Shown here piece by piece: positions 1 to 11,794 of a DNA stretch of 64,000 nt. The stretch is from Chaenocephalus aceratus (Eukaryota; Chordata; Actinopteri; Perciformes; Channichthyidae). Numbering within the stretch: the first letter of the stretch is position 1; every line of letters begins with the position of its first letter. The notes beneath the pieces are model-generated. The model saw nothing but the letters and a program-made list of their open reading frames with translations. It did not search any database and was not told the origin of the DNA. The stretch is from the NCBI GenBank assembly GCA_023974075.1, contig CM043800.1, forward strand, positions 30,512,452-30,576,451. Direction: 5' to 3'. The position numbers and the translations under genes are program-made.

Positions 1-489
1 GTCTAGGCCCAAAATACATTACTGACCTCCTGCTAAATTATGAACCATCCAGATCTCTCAGGTCTTCAGGGACTGGTCAGCTTTCTGTCCCAGAGTCAGA
101 ACTAAACATGGTAAAGCAGCGTTCAGTTATTATGCTCCAATATCTGGAACAAACTCCCAGAAACCTGCAGGTCCGCTGCAACTCTGACTACTTTTAAATC
201 CAGGCTGAAGACTTTCTTTTTGGTCGCTGCTTTTAATTGAAACTATTCATATCTTAAACTGCACTGTAACTTTTATCCATGTAACTTTTTCTTTTAATGT
301 TAAATTGAACTATTCATATTTTAGACTGCACTGTAACTTTTATCCATGTATTTTTCCTTTTAATGCTTATTTTATTAGCTTTTTTTTTTTAATGCTTAAT
401 GTCTTTCATTTTTTGTAAAGCACTTTGAATTGCCTTGCGTTGAAGAGTGCTATATAAATAAACTTGACTTGCCTTGCCTTGCCTTGCCT
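1..489 (+). mobile_element. LINE 3' end (C-terminal ORF2 fragment plus 3' tail)
   Basis: An open frame from position 3 to the stop at 195-197 reads like the end of a fish LINE polyprotein (LGPKYITDLLLNYEPSRSLR, then SSGTGQLSVPE), the segment after the reverse transcriptase. It is followed by an A/T-rich 3' region, the common fish LINE ending AGCACTTTGAATTGCC near 419-434, CTATATAAATAAA near 450, and TTGCC pentamers at about 468-489. The 5' part lies outside the window. I place it in the L2/Maui-type group from memory only; the clade needs a repeat-library search. The frame shows no sign of being a functional gene. Confidence 0.7.
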
Positions 490-650
490 TCTGTTTTATT
501 CTCAACTTTTTATTTTTGTATTTATACATTCATTAATTTATTTATTTATTTCCACAAATATTTATTTATCTGTTTTTTTCACATTAATTTATTCTTCTAT
601 TATTTTTTTACCTGCATTTATTCCTGTTTATTTATTTTTCACTTATTTCA
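490..650. repeat. T-rich low-complexity tract
   Basis: Degenerate TTTATTTA/TTTATTTT sequence following the LINE tail. The short open frames here are by-products of base composition. Confidence 0.6.
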
Positions 651-881
651 TGTTCTGTCCTCCATACTTGTGTGCTCATTGTGTTCATAAAGGTTCAAAT
701 TCAATCCAAATCACATCACAACGAGACCTTTAGTTGGGCATTCATTGATTAATCTAAAAAACACATTGGTGTGGTCTTAGCCGGTCTATGCATTGGTTTT
801 TAAAAATAATGTAATGTTATATTGTATAAACATTAAGATCCAAACCATACATACAGATTACATTTATTGTCTACTCTAGAT

Positions 882-1226
882 CAGTGCTTCTCAAAGTGTG
901 GTCCGGTGAGCGGTCTCCTAGTGGTCTGTGAGTATATTGGTAACATTTCACATTTGAAATAAAATTAATTAATTTAAATGTCCGCACTCTCGCGCTGGAA
1001 TATCTCCTCAATGGAGCGAGTTCAAGTTTCACTTCAATTGCATGATATAGCCCAGCACAACCACCTTCGTCACACGTGTTGCCCACTTGTTTGTACTATT
1101 TTCAGGCGATTTGTAATCTGTTCTAGAAAAACGATGTGTTTTTGGATATTTGTGGAGTTAGGTGGTCCGCGAGTGTTTTTTTATTGGTTAAGTGGTCCTT
1201 GGTATGAACAAGTTTGAGAAACACTG
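882..1226. mobile_element. hAT-type MITE, 345 bp
   Basis: The ends are inverted: CAGTGCTTCTCAAAGTGTGG at the left, and the right end read on the other strand begins CAGTGTTTCTCAAACTTG. They are flanked by 8-bp near-identical direct repeats, ctctagat (874-881) and gtctagat (1227-1234), 7/8 matching. CAGTG ends and an 8-bp duplication are typical of hAT elements (Charlie-like ends). No transposase reading frame is present, so this is non-autonomous. Confidence 0.75.
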
Positions 1227-1736
1227 GTCTAGATTATATAGAAATATCTGAAAAATTAAAGGGGCCATTTTTCAGCATTGACCATTTTTACTTTGAATAC
1301 TTAGAAGTAGTAGGCTACATTTTCCATTTCACACTTTAGTACAAGTAACATTTTAGTTAATGGTTTATATTTGCACTTCAGGACATTATGTTGATAACTG
1401 CACTTTTTATCTGTATACATTAGGCTACATACATATCCTTTTTTTTTAAAATAATTTAAATGTAATTTTAAAATGTTTGTATTGTTTGTATTTGTTGTTT
1501 TTATTGTATTTACCAGTTTACTTTTTTCTTATGTGTAGCCTATACCCTACCTTATTTTAGAACTCACGGAATCCGATTTGTATGTCCAGACTACCCCAAC
1601 CACCAATCTCTACCCCGTCTCCATCTCAAATCGTGTCTCCGCACACATCTACGACCCCCGTTTTTTTCTTTTATTCCTGCCCATCCTCTATCCCCCTATG
1701 CACGGTGTGAAGACCGATGGGTGTGGCTTCAACTGC

Positions 1737-1745
1737 ACCGGAAGT
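1737..1745 (+). promoter_or_regulatory. ETS/GABP-type promoter motif of the ubiquilin gene
   Basis: ACCGGAAGT is a perfect ETS-family core motif. It lies 28 bp upstream of the first ATG (1773) and about 100 bp upstream of the in-frame ubiquilin ATG, a spacing common in TATA-less housekeeping promoters. The transcription start is inferred, not seen. Confidence 0.45.
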
Positions 1746-1845
1746 AACACAGAAGAAGAAGCAGTAGTAAAGATGGCCGACAATAGCAACACGATCGCAC
1801 GGAGGATGACAACATGGATAACACTGGGTTGCTTCAGGAGGATCT

Positions 1846-4800
1846 ATGATGGTGATCACTGTCAAAACCCCCAATGGAAAAGAGGACATTTCTATATCGG
1901 AGGACTCCTCTGTCTCAGAGGTAACCGAGCTTTTTAAAAACCGGCTGTAGAAATCATGCACCCGTCCATCACGCGTTTTACTCGTAGACATCCGAGGAAA
2001 GGTCAAAACGTATTTTTAATGAACTACCCAGCAGCGAGATACGTTATAAAATCTATTTTCGTGGTCTCCAAAACGTTTACTATATTACTATAACTAATTT
2101 CAAAAATCCTGGTGCGAAATAAACGTTTAAATATTTCCTACGACGGTGGACCTGCGTATGATTAGCAGATAAGAGCTAACCATATTTGGCTAATTTCGAC
2201 ACTGACGTCGTATAACTGCTTATTCATTATAACAATGAAACTGCTGTGAAACCAATCGTTGTTTAGTTTGTTCTGAAGAGATAATGCCTTCATGTTATCT
2301 TACATTAGCCCATTGACATGTATCTGGGTGTGGTGCTGTTGACCAATATTACTAAAAAAGTTACTGACACTAGTGTAAAGTTACTAAGAAAATGTACTAA
2401 AGTACTGTACTTGCTTACATTTTCAGGGACTTGTACTTTAGTTGAGTATTTCCATTTGCTACTCTGTACTTCTACTCCACTACAATTCAGAGGTAAATCG
2501 TGTGCTTTTACTCCACTGCATAAATAATACTTAAATAATACTCTAGTGACACCTGAGTAAATTAACAAGCTACCTTGCAGTATACAAACGTATTTTTAAA
2601 ACATGCTCCACCAGCTCTGATAACACTTGAATGCATCAATACTTTAAAGTAAAACATATATATGATTCTGAAATGGGCCAATCTGCATAATGAGTACTTT
2701 TACTTTTTGGGAATTTAAGTATATTTTGATGCTAATACTTTTCAATTTTTACTTGAGTAACATTTTGATTGCAGGACTTTTACTTGTGACCGAGTATTCC
2801 TACTCTTTGGTAGTACTGATAATAATCACCCAATCTGTGAAAATTATGCAAAAACTATCCCGCTTGTGGCCCCAAGAAAAAAAAAATGTGGGTCTGGAAC
2901 TATCAAACAAAAACACACAACAGTTTAAAATATAATAATACATATATACATAATTATAGTTTATTCATACAGCACCTTATAAAACAAAGTTAAAAAATAC
3001 TTATTGGAAAAGCTATAACAATTGACCGTGAAAACAGCTTAGCCTCTAAATTGTACATCAATTGGGAGTTTAGTTGCTACAGCAATAACATTAATAAAGT
3101 ATGACAAATCAATTAATCGAAAACATATTAGTAATATTCTATTTTAATTGGGAATAAATTGATCTGGGGAGATTTACCATCTGGTTTTTAGATCATCTGC
3201 ACACTGGCAGTTTATTTTATATTTGCCGATATCATCAACCAACCAGTTTACAAGAATACTATCCGATCCTGGTTAGCTAAATGTGTGCACAATACAAACA
3301 AATATTACAAATAATAAAGGTTTTACAACTAGATTTTGAAAAAGCATCCCTCTTCAAAAGGGCCACGCGATACATATTAATGCAGTTGATATTATATTTA
3401 ACTTAACAACTACTAAACATTTTTTTAGGGACTGAAGAGGAGTGGCTCACTTGCTTTTGTTTTATTTGTCCAGTTCAAACAGGAGGTATCCAAAAAGTTT
3501 GAGGCCCAGGACCAGCTGGTGTTGATATTTGCTGGAAAGATTCTGAAGGATGGTGATCCTTTAAGGCAGCACGGTATCAAAGACGGGTTAACTGTTCACC
3601 TTGTCATCAAGACTGTCCCAAAGTAGGTACAATTTGTGTGCGGGTGACAAAGCTAACACCTTGTGAACGTTTTTATTTATGGTTGCTCTCTGTCTGTAGA
3701 TCAACAGGTGATGGCCCATCTCAGACAAGTTCCAATTATGGAAACCCTCCAAGTTACAGCAGCACAACCACAAACCCCACTGTAGCGGACAGAGCAGAGG
3801 GTGGCATGAGTCAGACTCCAACACAAACTGCTAATCCAATGGGTAAGATTTATACATTTAGAAATGTAAAAACATTTTTGGGAGGTCTAATCAAAGCAAT
3901 AAAATCCTAAGGCAAAAATATATTTTTGTTCCAATAGTCAACAGGTTTGTGTTCCTGCAAGTATCTAATCTCCAGCTTTCCTCCTCCTCCTCAGGTGGAC
4001 TCGGGGACCTGTCTGGCCTGTTGGGCCTGGGCATGGGTTCGTCCAGCTTCATGGAGATGCAGCAGCAGGTGCAGAGTCAGCTGATGTCTAACCCAACAAT
4101 GCTGACGCAGATGATGGGCAACCCCATGGTCCAAAACATGATGTCCAACCCAGACCTGATGAGACAAGTGTTAGCAGGCAATCCTCAGATGCAGAATCTC
4201 ATGGACAGTAACCCGGACGTCTCCAGCATGTTCAACAACCCTGAGCTCATGAGACGGGTCAGTGCTGAGCCCTAAAACAAAGATTTATCTTGTGTTAAAA
4301 GTTGCAGTAGTTAGGCTGTCTTAACTATATAAATAGATTCTGCTATCACGTGTAGAAACTGAATGTAACGGCACAAATGGTGGGTGCCGGAAACATTCAG
4401 GTTTCGAATTGCGGCCTGAGTAGTATAAACCAATCATATTGGAGCAGGCTTTTGGATATAATTTGATAATGATTTGGCTACATATTAGCTTAAAACTAGC
4501 TTGTAAACTAGCTACATTTGAAACAATCCGATCTTGCACGTTTTGCCACAACTCCAACCTTGAGTTTTAATTTTATTGTCACTAGACTGTCACCCACTCG
4601 TTTTAGATTATCTTGGCCCTTTATTTTTCCCTTCTCTGGCTGTACATGTCCTGACATTGCAGTTTGTTTTCAATCACATTGTAAGGCTACTAAATTATTG
4701 GTTTCATCATATCTTTTCGCTATCTTAGTTTTAACCTTTGGTGTCCCCCGATAAATTGCTTGCACAGACTTTGGTTTTATTAGCATTTTTTTTTTCAAGG

Positions 4801-6343
4801 AATACAATCCCTGGTATAACTAGATAAGGTACACTTTGGGTTTAGAGTTAAATCCCAAGTCCAATGAGACATTAGTTGCTTGCCTGACATCTTCCTCAAC
4901 TCTTACAGTGTTTTTGTCGTTTTAAACATTCAGTACCTCGACAGATCTTATACCGTTGCAATGATGCAAGAGATTATGCGTAACCAGGTCTGGGTGCTTG
5001 GTAACCTTAAGAGCCTCCGCAGGGTTCATAATGCTCTATGGAGAATGTATGCATGCATCCAAATTGCTATCTGTGTAAACAAGATATAGAAAGTATCATC
5101 TCTGAGGATTTGGCTGGGATTTTAACTGACTTGTTTTGTGTCATGTTTGTTGTTGAACAGATTCAGAGTCCGGAGACACTGTCCATGCTGACCAACCCCA
5201 GAGCCATGCAGGCCCTCACCCAGATCCAGCAGGGCCTGCAGACCCTACAGACGGAAGCCCCCGGGTTCCTGTCCAGGTAACACCTTCATGCTCTTAATAG
5301 GATACTTTAATCCTGTATAATTGTCTTAATCTGGCAGTCAAAATTGCTTCTGTCATTTAAATCATGACAAAGGAAAAATTCAGGGTAATTCAGTTGGTTC
5401 CAATCTGATACACTGCAACACTAGATGCCGCCAAATCCTACAAACTGTTGTTTTAGAAGTTGGTTGTTATTTGTAGTGGTTATTTCAAGTCACGGTACAT
5501 CTGGGTTGTTGACATGTATCTCTCCACTTTTAGACTGTCTCCTGGAGGTCTCACAGTTCCTCCAGTCACAGGGGGCAGCATCCCCCAGGTGAACCCTCAG
5601 CCTCCTGCCATGACAACAGCATCCAGTCCCTCTCAGCAGCAGCTCATGCAGCAGATGTTACAGATGTTCTCAGAGGGCGGGCCATCAGTATGTTTCGTCT
5701 AATTGCCTAAAAGTGTTCTGTTTTCCAAAATCAGAGCAACACGAATATTCCAGTTCCATACGTTTTGTATTTTAATTTTTTCTGGTCAGCCTTTGTAATG
5801 CAATATGTTGCCCCACAGTTACTGTCGACAATATGGACAGCTGTAACATTATATTTATTATGATTTACATAAGCAAGCAAGCTCACAACTTTAACTTTTA
5901 ATGATTTCAGTGGATTGTAAATCAATTACAGTGGATTAGCTCTTTTCCCTTTTTGGTAAGGTTAAGATTGTAACACGTAAAATATGAGATGAGTTTGTTT
6001 ATAATTTGATAGTTAGCTGTTAAAGTGTTTCATGTCAGTTTGATTGTATTTGGACAAGAAAAATATGCGTGTTCTAGTATAAGCATACAGAATAATTTGA
6101 AAAAATCTCTTCACTCACTAAATAAATAACGTATTTTAAATAAAAGGTACCCCTCTGTAGATAAGCAGTTTCTGACCTCATGCCTCCTCTCCTTCCTCAC
6201 AGCTTCAGGGCCCAGATGATCGGTTCAGGCACCAGCTAGAGCAGCTCAACACCATGGGCTTCGTTGACCGCGCAGCCAACCTGCAGGCGCTCAACGCTAC
6301 AGGAGGGGACCTCAACGCCGCCATCGAGAGACTTATAAATTAA
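1846..6343 (+). CDS. ubqln4: Ubiquilin (UBQLN4-position), shortened, 7 coding exons
   Basis: Ubiquilins shuttle ubiquitinated clients to the proteasome: an N-terminal UBL binds the proteasome, STI1 repeats hold clients, and a C-terminal UBA binds ubiquitin. Exons read: 1846-1920, 3474-3622, 3700-3842, 3995-4257, 5161-5276, 5534-5687, 6203-6343. All have AG/GT borders and matching phases, giving 346 aa. UBL is residues 1-75 ([16 protein letters not shown] start, then [27 protein letters not shown]). Met/Asn/Pro-rich STI1 repeats are 123-210 ([17 protein letters not shown]). The [18 protein letters not shown] segment is 211-249, and a Q-rich MQQMLQMF stretch and the UBA with MGF loop (301-346) end the protein. 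Family members usually have 540-620 aa; the second STI1 block is missing, and the 4257/5161 junction joins phase 0 to phase 0. The symbol rests mainly on synteny with lamtor2 and rab25. The start is chosen because an in-frame stop lies at 1819-1821; the ATG at 1773 is out of frame. It could be a divergent duplicate or a gene decaying toward a pseudogene. Confidence 0.78.
2320..2830 (-). mobile_element. Degenerate Tol2/hAT-like element copy
   Basis: Many ACTTTTACTT/TACTTGAGTA motifs, as in the abundant fish hAT elements related to Tol2 (for example around 2690-2830), and the segment AATGGGCCAATCTGCATAATG at about 2671-2692. That segment recurs on the opposite strand at 53437-53460 and 54555-54580. 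No clean ends or target duplication are visible. It lies in the first ubiquilin intron. Confidence 0.55.
4945..5065 (+). pseudogene. Relict ubiquilin exon inside the intron
   Basis: One frame reads [20 protein letters not shown], then [15 protein letters not shown]. It aligns without gaps to the family segment [20 protein letters not shown]...YNALRRMYTDIQ; by eye against the human sequence recalled from memory, about 21 of 35 residues match. It sits exactly where the exon after NPELMR should be. Two candidate acceptors, at 4908 and 4944, both enter in the wrong phase, since the preceding exon ends in phase 0. The conserved residues just upstream (ELARNP-like) are gone. I read it as a decayed exon that is no longer spliced in. 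Confidence 0.7.
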
Positions 6344-7695
6344 CTGGTTATTGTGCGGTTGACGGTGGAGAAGTGTGAGAGTTGGGGACTGGCATGGTAG
6401 ATTAATAGTAAATACATGAAGACGGCCCTACTTTATAGGCTGACCTAACACCCTGTTAGACACAGTTGTAAATCATAGTGAGAGAGTTTGAAGGATGTTG
6501 TTGGTTTATAACATGAAATGTTGTTAAAATGCTGTGGCAGCGCTGCTACTGTAATATGGCCAATGAGTTATTCCTAACTGTGCAGCAGGACAGGATTTCT
6601 GACATAAAAAGTGCTCATTCAGTAAAATCTGCATGAGGTTACCATGAAATATGATTATTTAATTTTAACAGATTATAATTGGGTAGTAATATAAAGAGAT
6701 TTGATTTAGGATGTTGTTGCCGTATAGGTTGGGTGATGGTCTTTGTTCCGAGCTTGTTTACACATTTCTTGTCATATTCTTGCCTGGTATTTATTGAAAT
6801 ATCTCACCATTTAAGTTTTTTTTAACCTGACAGGTTCTTCTTCAATTTCCCCTAAAACATTGTCAGTGCTGAATCTTGTTTGTAATGTTTTACGAGAATT
6901 AAAAGTGATAGTTTTCAGATTATAGGAGGACCAAAGGTGTGTAAAATGAGCATTGGGATAAGGGATGGAAAATACAACATTATAGCAATGAGAGGATGGA
7001 GACATTTCAAACGGTAGAGATTTTGCAATTCTATGATGTAAGCATACCTTTAATATCTCTGGCTGTATTGCCAATAGTGATGCCATACGGGGATTTTGGG
7101 TTTATAGGGATTATTTTTTGCAGAATGGGCCAAAACAGCAATTTACATTTGGTTGATTGAGTCTACAAATTGTTCTAAAATAGAAATTCCAGAATCAATA
7201 TATCGCCTTAAGATCACATTAACTTTGACCTAAAATTCACATCACCCACTGTTACTCTGTCATGTGATTTCCTGTCAACTATGAACTAAATACACTTGCA
7301 TTCATTAAAGATTTCTTTTGTTCTAACATATCAAATGGTATCTCTGAGAAGTGTTGTTGTCCTCACTGAGGAATGAGTATACATTTTGTAACTATATAAA
7401 TCAGAGTTGTAGTTTTTTCAGGTGTTGTGCCGCAGATTGAAGGCTTGCCGTATTTTGTCACCAAAATCACACTGTTGGCTGTTCATCTCTATTTTATAAA
7501 TCAACACTCTGAAAGGGCATTAAAGCCTGTCTCAACGGGATCTCTTGTAATTCCAACGATATCTCAAAACAATAATCTATCATGAAATTGATTTACCAGA
7601 CGAGGGCTTTTATTTTTAAATAACCTCCTAGCGCTCCGCCAAGCCCCTCACTCCTAACCTCTGGCCATGTAAAGAGCAAAAACAACAACTGGTCT

Positions 7696-7701
7696 AATAA
7701 A
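7696..7701 (+). terminator. Candidate poly(A) signal for the ubiquilin gene
   Basis: AATAAA about 1.35 kb after the ubiquilin stop and just upstream of the lamtor2 promoter. The 3'UTR between 6344 and here holds no gene that I can see. Which signal is used cannot be told from sequence. Confidence 0.3.
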
Positions 7702-7810
7702 GGAAAAGGGACACGGATTTAAACGGATTACCCAAACTGAATTTCAGCTCGTGTCTTTAGTATATATACTTGGCACATTTAGCTTTAGTAGGAAGTAAAT
7801 CCCGTCAAAG

Positions 7811-7852
7811 CCTACAATACCCACAATGCATTGGGAAGATAGCCGGAAATGG
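7811..7852 (+). promoter_or_regulatory. lamtor2 core promoter: ZNF143-like and ETS-like motifs
   Basis: CTACAATACCCACAATGC (7812-7829) closely resembles the ZNF143 promoter motif (ACTACAATTCCCAGAATGC), and GCCGGAAATGG (7842-7852) contains an ETS core. They lie 130-170 bp upstream of the lamtor2 ATG, with no TATA box, as expected for a ubiquitously expressed gene. Factor binding is inferred. Confidence 0.5.
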
Positions 7853-7980
7853 AAGGAGGCAGTCAGCTGACTCTTGTGTGTTGTTGAATAGTTTTTGACT
7901 GTTTAAACGCAGTTGTTTAGTCATTTAAGAATTTAAGTTTAGGGTTGTTTGCATTGTTATATGTTAGTGAGTTGCTAGCT

Positions 7981-9898
7981 ATGTTACGACCAAAGGCATT
8001 AACGCAGGTTCTCAGCCAGGCGAACACAAACGGAGTCCAGAGCACACTGTGAGTACATTTAGCTAGCTAGCGAGATGCTAATCATTATTACTACGTGAGT
8101 TCATTTGTTTTATTGACGTTGTACGAGTCCCGTCAACATATTGTTCTAGTGTTAAGTATTATATTGATAAACAGATAATACCCCCATAGCAGGTAAAACA
8201 ATCTTAGTTATTAACCAAGATGTATTTTTCAGTAGTACATATTTGCTATGTTATATTTAAGCATCTCTGTAGTGTGTAAACTTTACATCTAAATATAGGG
8301 CTGTAATTAACTGAGTAATGTTAACTCATTGTTGTTGTCGATCGTAGTCACTGTGTATATAAAACGTCAGAAAATAGACGACCATGCTGTTATAATTTGA
8401 AAGGTGACATTTTCAATTCGTTCAAATCACAACGATGTAATGGCCCATCACAAAGAAAAACCTTACATTGGTACAGACGAGGAGCTGGTATTGCTATTTT
8501 TTAAATATATTTAAAATATTTTTTTATAATCAAAACATTTCCTTATCAGTTTTTTGTTATCTATCAGTTTCAGTTCACCATTTACTGCATTTATACAGAT
8601 TCCTTTTGATTTGTTGTTCTTATTTATTATAAACAGTCATTGTTTTTTTAATTGGCATTCAAACTGACATATTTCACCATTTTAGTCTACTTCATATGCG
8701 TTATACACTATGGTTAATTTGGTAGATGTAGATAATAATACATTCAATGTATATAGCGCTTTTCCTGGTGCTCAAAGCACTTTACAAGCAAGTAAAGAAG
8801 ACACATATATATATTTATATTCAAATAGTGAACCACGTTGGATAGCTTGATAGAGTTTGAGTACATCTATACACTGAGAGTCTATGCTAAAGCTTTTTAA
8901 CATGTTCATCTTCTCGATACTGAAACTTTCAACTCTACCTTTTCTCCAGCTTACTGAATAATGAAGGATCACTCCTGGCCTACTCTGGGTACGGAGATAC
9001 TGACGCACGGGTGACAGCTGCCATTGCTAGCAACATCTGGGCGGCCTACGACAAGAACGGCCACCAAGCCTTTAACGAAGACAAACTGAAATTCATTCTC
9101 ATGGATTGTATGGTAAGACATTATTTTTTAGGTATGTCATGAATTTGTGTGATATGAATAGTTTATATAGGGACTAATTTTCACTTACTCTTTTGTCTCT
9201 CAGGAGGGGAGAGTGGCCATCACCCGTGTCGCCAACCTGCTACTGTGTATGTACGCCAAAGAGACAGTGGGTTTTGGAATGCTTAAAGCCAAGGTGAGTT
9301 TTTCATCAGTCGATGCCAAAATCACATAATGGTTCCCTATACAACCAATGTCCTGCCTTTACTACCATGGAATTAGTTGTACTGGCCAATATCATTTATA
9401 TAATCCCTGTTATACAAATGATATTGAAGGTACTCTTTCTCCATCATGTCATAGTCAATAGTAGTTTATAACTTAATATAGCAACAAGTGAACGTGTTGG
9501 ACACAGCTGTTCATGGGATATGTAAAGATGGAGGTTTGCAAGCCCCATACCCATGTGTACCCTCATCTTTTTAAATAGAAACATGATGGGTTTCTGCAGC
9601 GTTAATGTTGATCCCGGAGAATAATTCAACCCCTGTGGACATAAAAAATACTAGTATTGAGAAGTTAAAATGACCAAATATTTGACTTTTCTTGCAGAAA
9701 ATGTTGTCATATAGAGGAAGCCATATACTACAGCTTGTTTGTTACACTACAACACATAAGGCAAAGGCTTAAAGTTCAGCATAACTCGTAAATCTGAATG
9801 CAGCCTTTGTCAGAATTGTTCTGTGTATCTTGTGTTTACAGGCAGAAGCTCTGGTGCTGTACCTGGAGGAACCACTAACACAAGTAGCAGCATCCTAG
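7981..9898 (+). CDS. lamtor2: LAMTOR2 (p14/ROBLD3), Ragulator subunit
   Basis: LAMTOR2 is a roadblock-fold subunit of the Ragulator complex on late endosomes and lysosomes. It pairs with LAMTOR3 and helps anchor Rag GTPases for mTORC1 activation and MEK/ERK scaffolding. Exons are 7981-8048, 8950-9112, 9204-9293 and 9842-9898, with GT-AG borders, giving 125 aa, the family's usual length. The translation starts [20 protein letters not shown], continues [20 protein letters not shown] and [20 protein letters not shown], and ends [13 protein letters not shown]. It is nearly identical to the mammalian protein as remembered. The roadblock/LC7 domain covers almost the whole chain. No defect is seen. 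The gene is in the same orientation as the ubiquilin gene upstream. Confidence 0.96.
8735..8800. repeat. Dispersed repeat fragment in lamtor2 intron 1
   Basis: Sequence of the type ATATAGCGCTTTTCCTGGTG followed by CTCAAAGCACTTTACA is a common fish transposon end fragment. No borders can be placed. Confidence 0.35.
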
Positions 9899-10334
9899 TG
9901 GAGATGTGACTGAAGCTCTGCCTGTTGCCGATGTGTGCATGGGGAAAAGACATCATGTGACCCAGGCATTTCATGGACTACTGTAACATTCTGTGTACAT
10001 GCATATATCTATGAGTGTTTGTGGGAGTGTGTGTGTTGGAGTGAGGGGGGTTAGTGTATTTATATTCATGGTATTGAAACTATTAAGTTGTATTGAGTTT
10101 CTATTGATTTGCCCAGCTTTGTCTGTTCTGAAAGTCCACAATAGTAAGTTAAGTGTACAACTGCTGAAATGATCAGATCCACTGTTCCTACGGTTGATTA
10201 ATTCATTTGCAGGTTAAGCTCAGGCAACTAAGCAGACGATGTAACACCTTGAACCCTGTCGGTGGAGTCAAATGGTTTCTGAAAATGTTCAGGACAATGC
10301 AGTTGAGTTCATTCGTTTTGTTTCAAAGCTATCA

Positions 10335-10340
10335 AATAAA
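10335..10340 (+). terminator. Candidate poly(A) signal for lamtor2
   Basis: AATAAA about 440 bp after the lamtor2 stop, followed by T-rich sequence. From here to about 11.8 kb I see no gene, only AT-rich spacer. Confidence 0.45.
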
Positions 10341-11504
10341 CAACTTTTGGTTTCATATTAACTTGTTTATCTTGTTTTCATTCTCTGCACTGGTGCTTGG
10401 TGTGAGTGCTACTCTTTTGGATGAATGTAAAGCTACAATATCAGGTCTACCTGGATTTTTAGAATAAGGATTTGAAAGTTGACAAAGTTGAAGTTTTCTT
10501 TGGTACAAATTAAATTGAAAAGTTTTCACTTTCAACATGGCAACATTGTTAGACACAGATAACTTAACAAATACAGAGCTAAAAGAGGCCTATAAAGCTT
10601 TTATGGCCCTAAACATAAACCTTTAAAACTCTCTACAGTTTGAGTGACCTTGAGCTCTTTGGCAAAGGAGAATTGGAGGAACATGAAAGATGGCTGATTA
10701 AGTTAATCAAAATAAGTCTCAAAGTCATATACACTTGCAAGAAATGAAGGCTTATTTCAACAAGGCATTTTAAAGGACCTTATTCAGTGATACTCAATTT
10801 ACTTTCCACTGGCCACATTCATTCTCTGTGCTTTAAAAGTTAATTGTGTGCCAGGGTGCATTAACAATGAAAAAAACATCAAAATTGACCAGAAGATTTA
10901 ATTTAACATTTTAGAAAATAAATATATGCCCCATGAAAAAAAGTCTAAACTGAACTACACAGTACCACCCAGGAATGGGGATATTCAGAAACTTAAATGT
11001 GTGTTTTTCACAATATCTTTAATACGCTTGATCTTTGGTCACTTGTTGAGATGGTTTGTGTTAATAGTTTATGTTTACGAATCATTAAATCACTTGAGTC
11101 ATTGCAGGATAGAATAAGTTATGTTTAATGTTGTTTAAACTCTCAAACAAAAGCCTTTACAACTAAAATGCATTTTAAAATGCAGTAAAGGGACTGTGTC
11201 AAGGTTTGTGCCAAACTAATTCCTAGTTAAGTTATGTTAATGAGTCAGTTAATTTGAAAATAACATTGATTATGGGCCTTTCAATGTTTAATTACACTAT
11301 ATTTTCCCTATATATCACCCAGTCCTCCTGTCATGTTCAAAACTGGTCCAAGGCAAAGCAAGTTGAGTCTCCCTGACTTGTTGTTTAAACAGAGAATAGG
11401 AACATACCTGGATTTTTTTTTAATTTGACAATTATGAAGAACAAATGTATTACTCTTTCTTGGCTAAATGAGATGAACATATGAGTCTGAAGATAATATA
11501 ATAT

Positions 11505-11640
11505 ATGTACTTTATTAATCCAAATTTAGGAAAACATTTTGTTGCAGCAGCATAAATAGAAACAAATTAAAATTAAAAGAGTAGAAATAAACAATTCTAA
11601 AATATAAACATCTCAAAATAGAAATAGATGTCAGTCTATG
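11505..11640. repeat. Possible degenerate transposon end
   Basis: TACTTTATTAATCCAAATTTAG followed by GCAGCAGCATAAATAG and A-rich AAATAAA runs resembles a common fish repeat that begins TTTATTGATCC. It is strongly diverged, so the call is tentative. Confidence 0.3.
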
Positions 11641-11794
11641 TGAACACAAAGGTGCTTTTTATTTGTATTTGCGGTACAATATAATAGACCTACCATGTTT
11701 ATACTGGTTTATGCTGGGATTTAGTGTATTGCTTCATTTAGTGATGAAGCAATACTCTTGCTTCCTGCTTCCTGCATGCATTACTCGTATTGGT

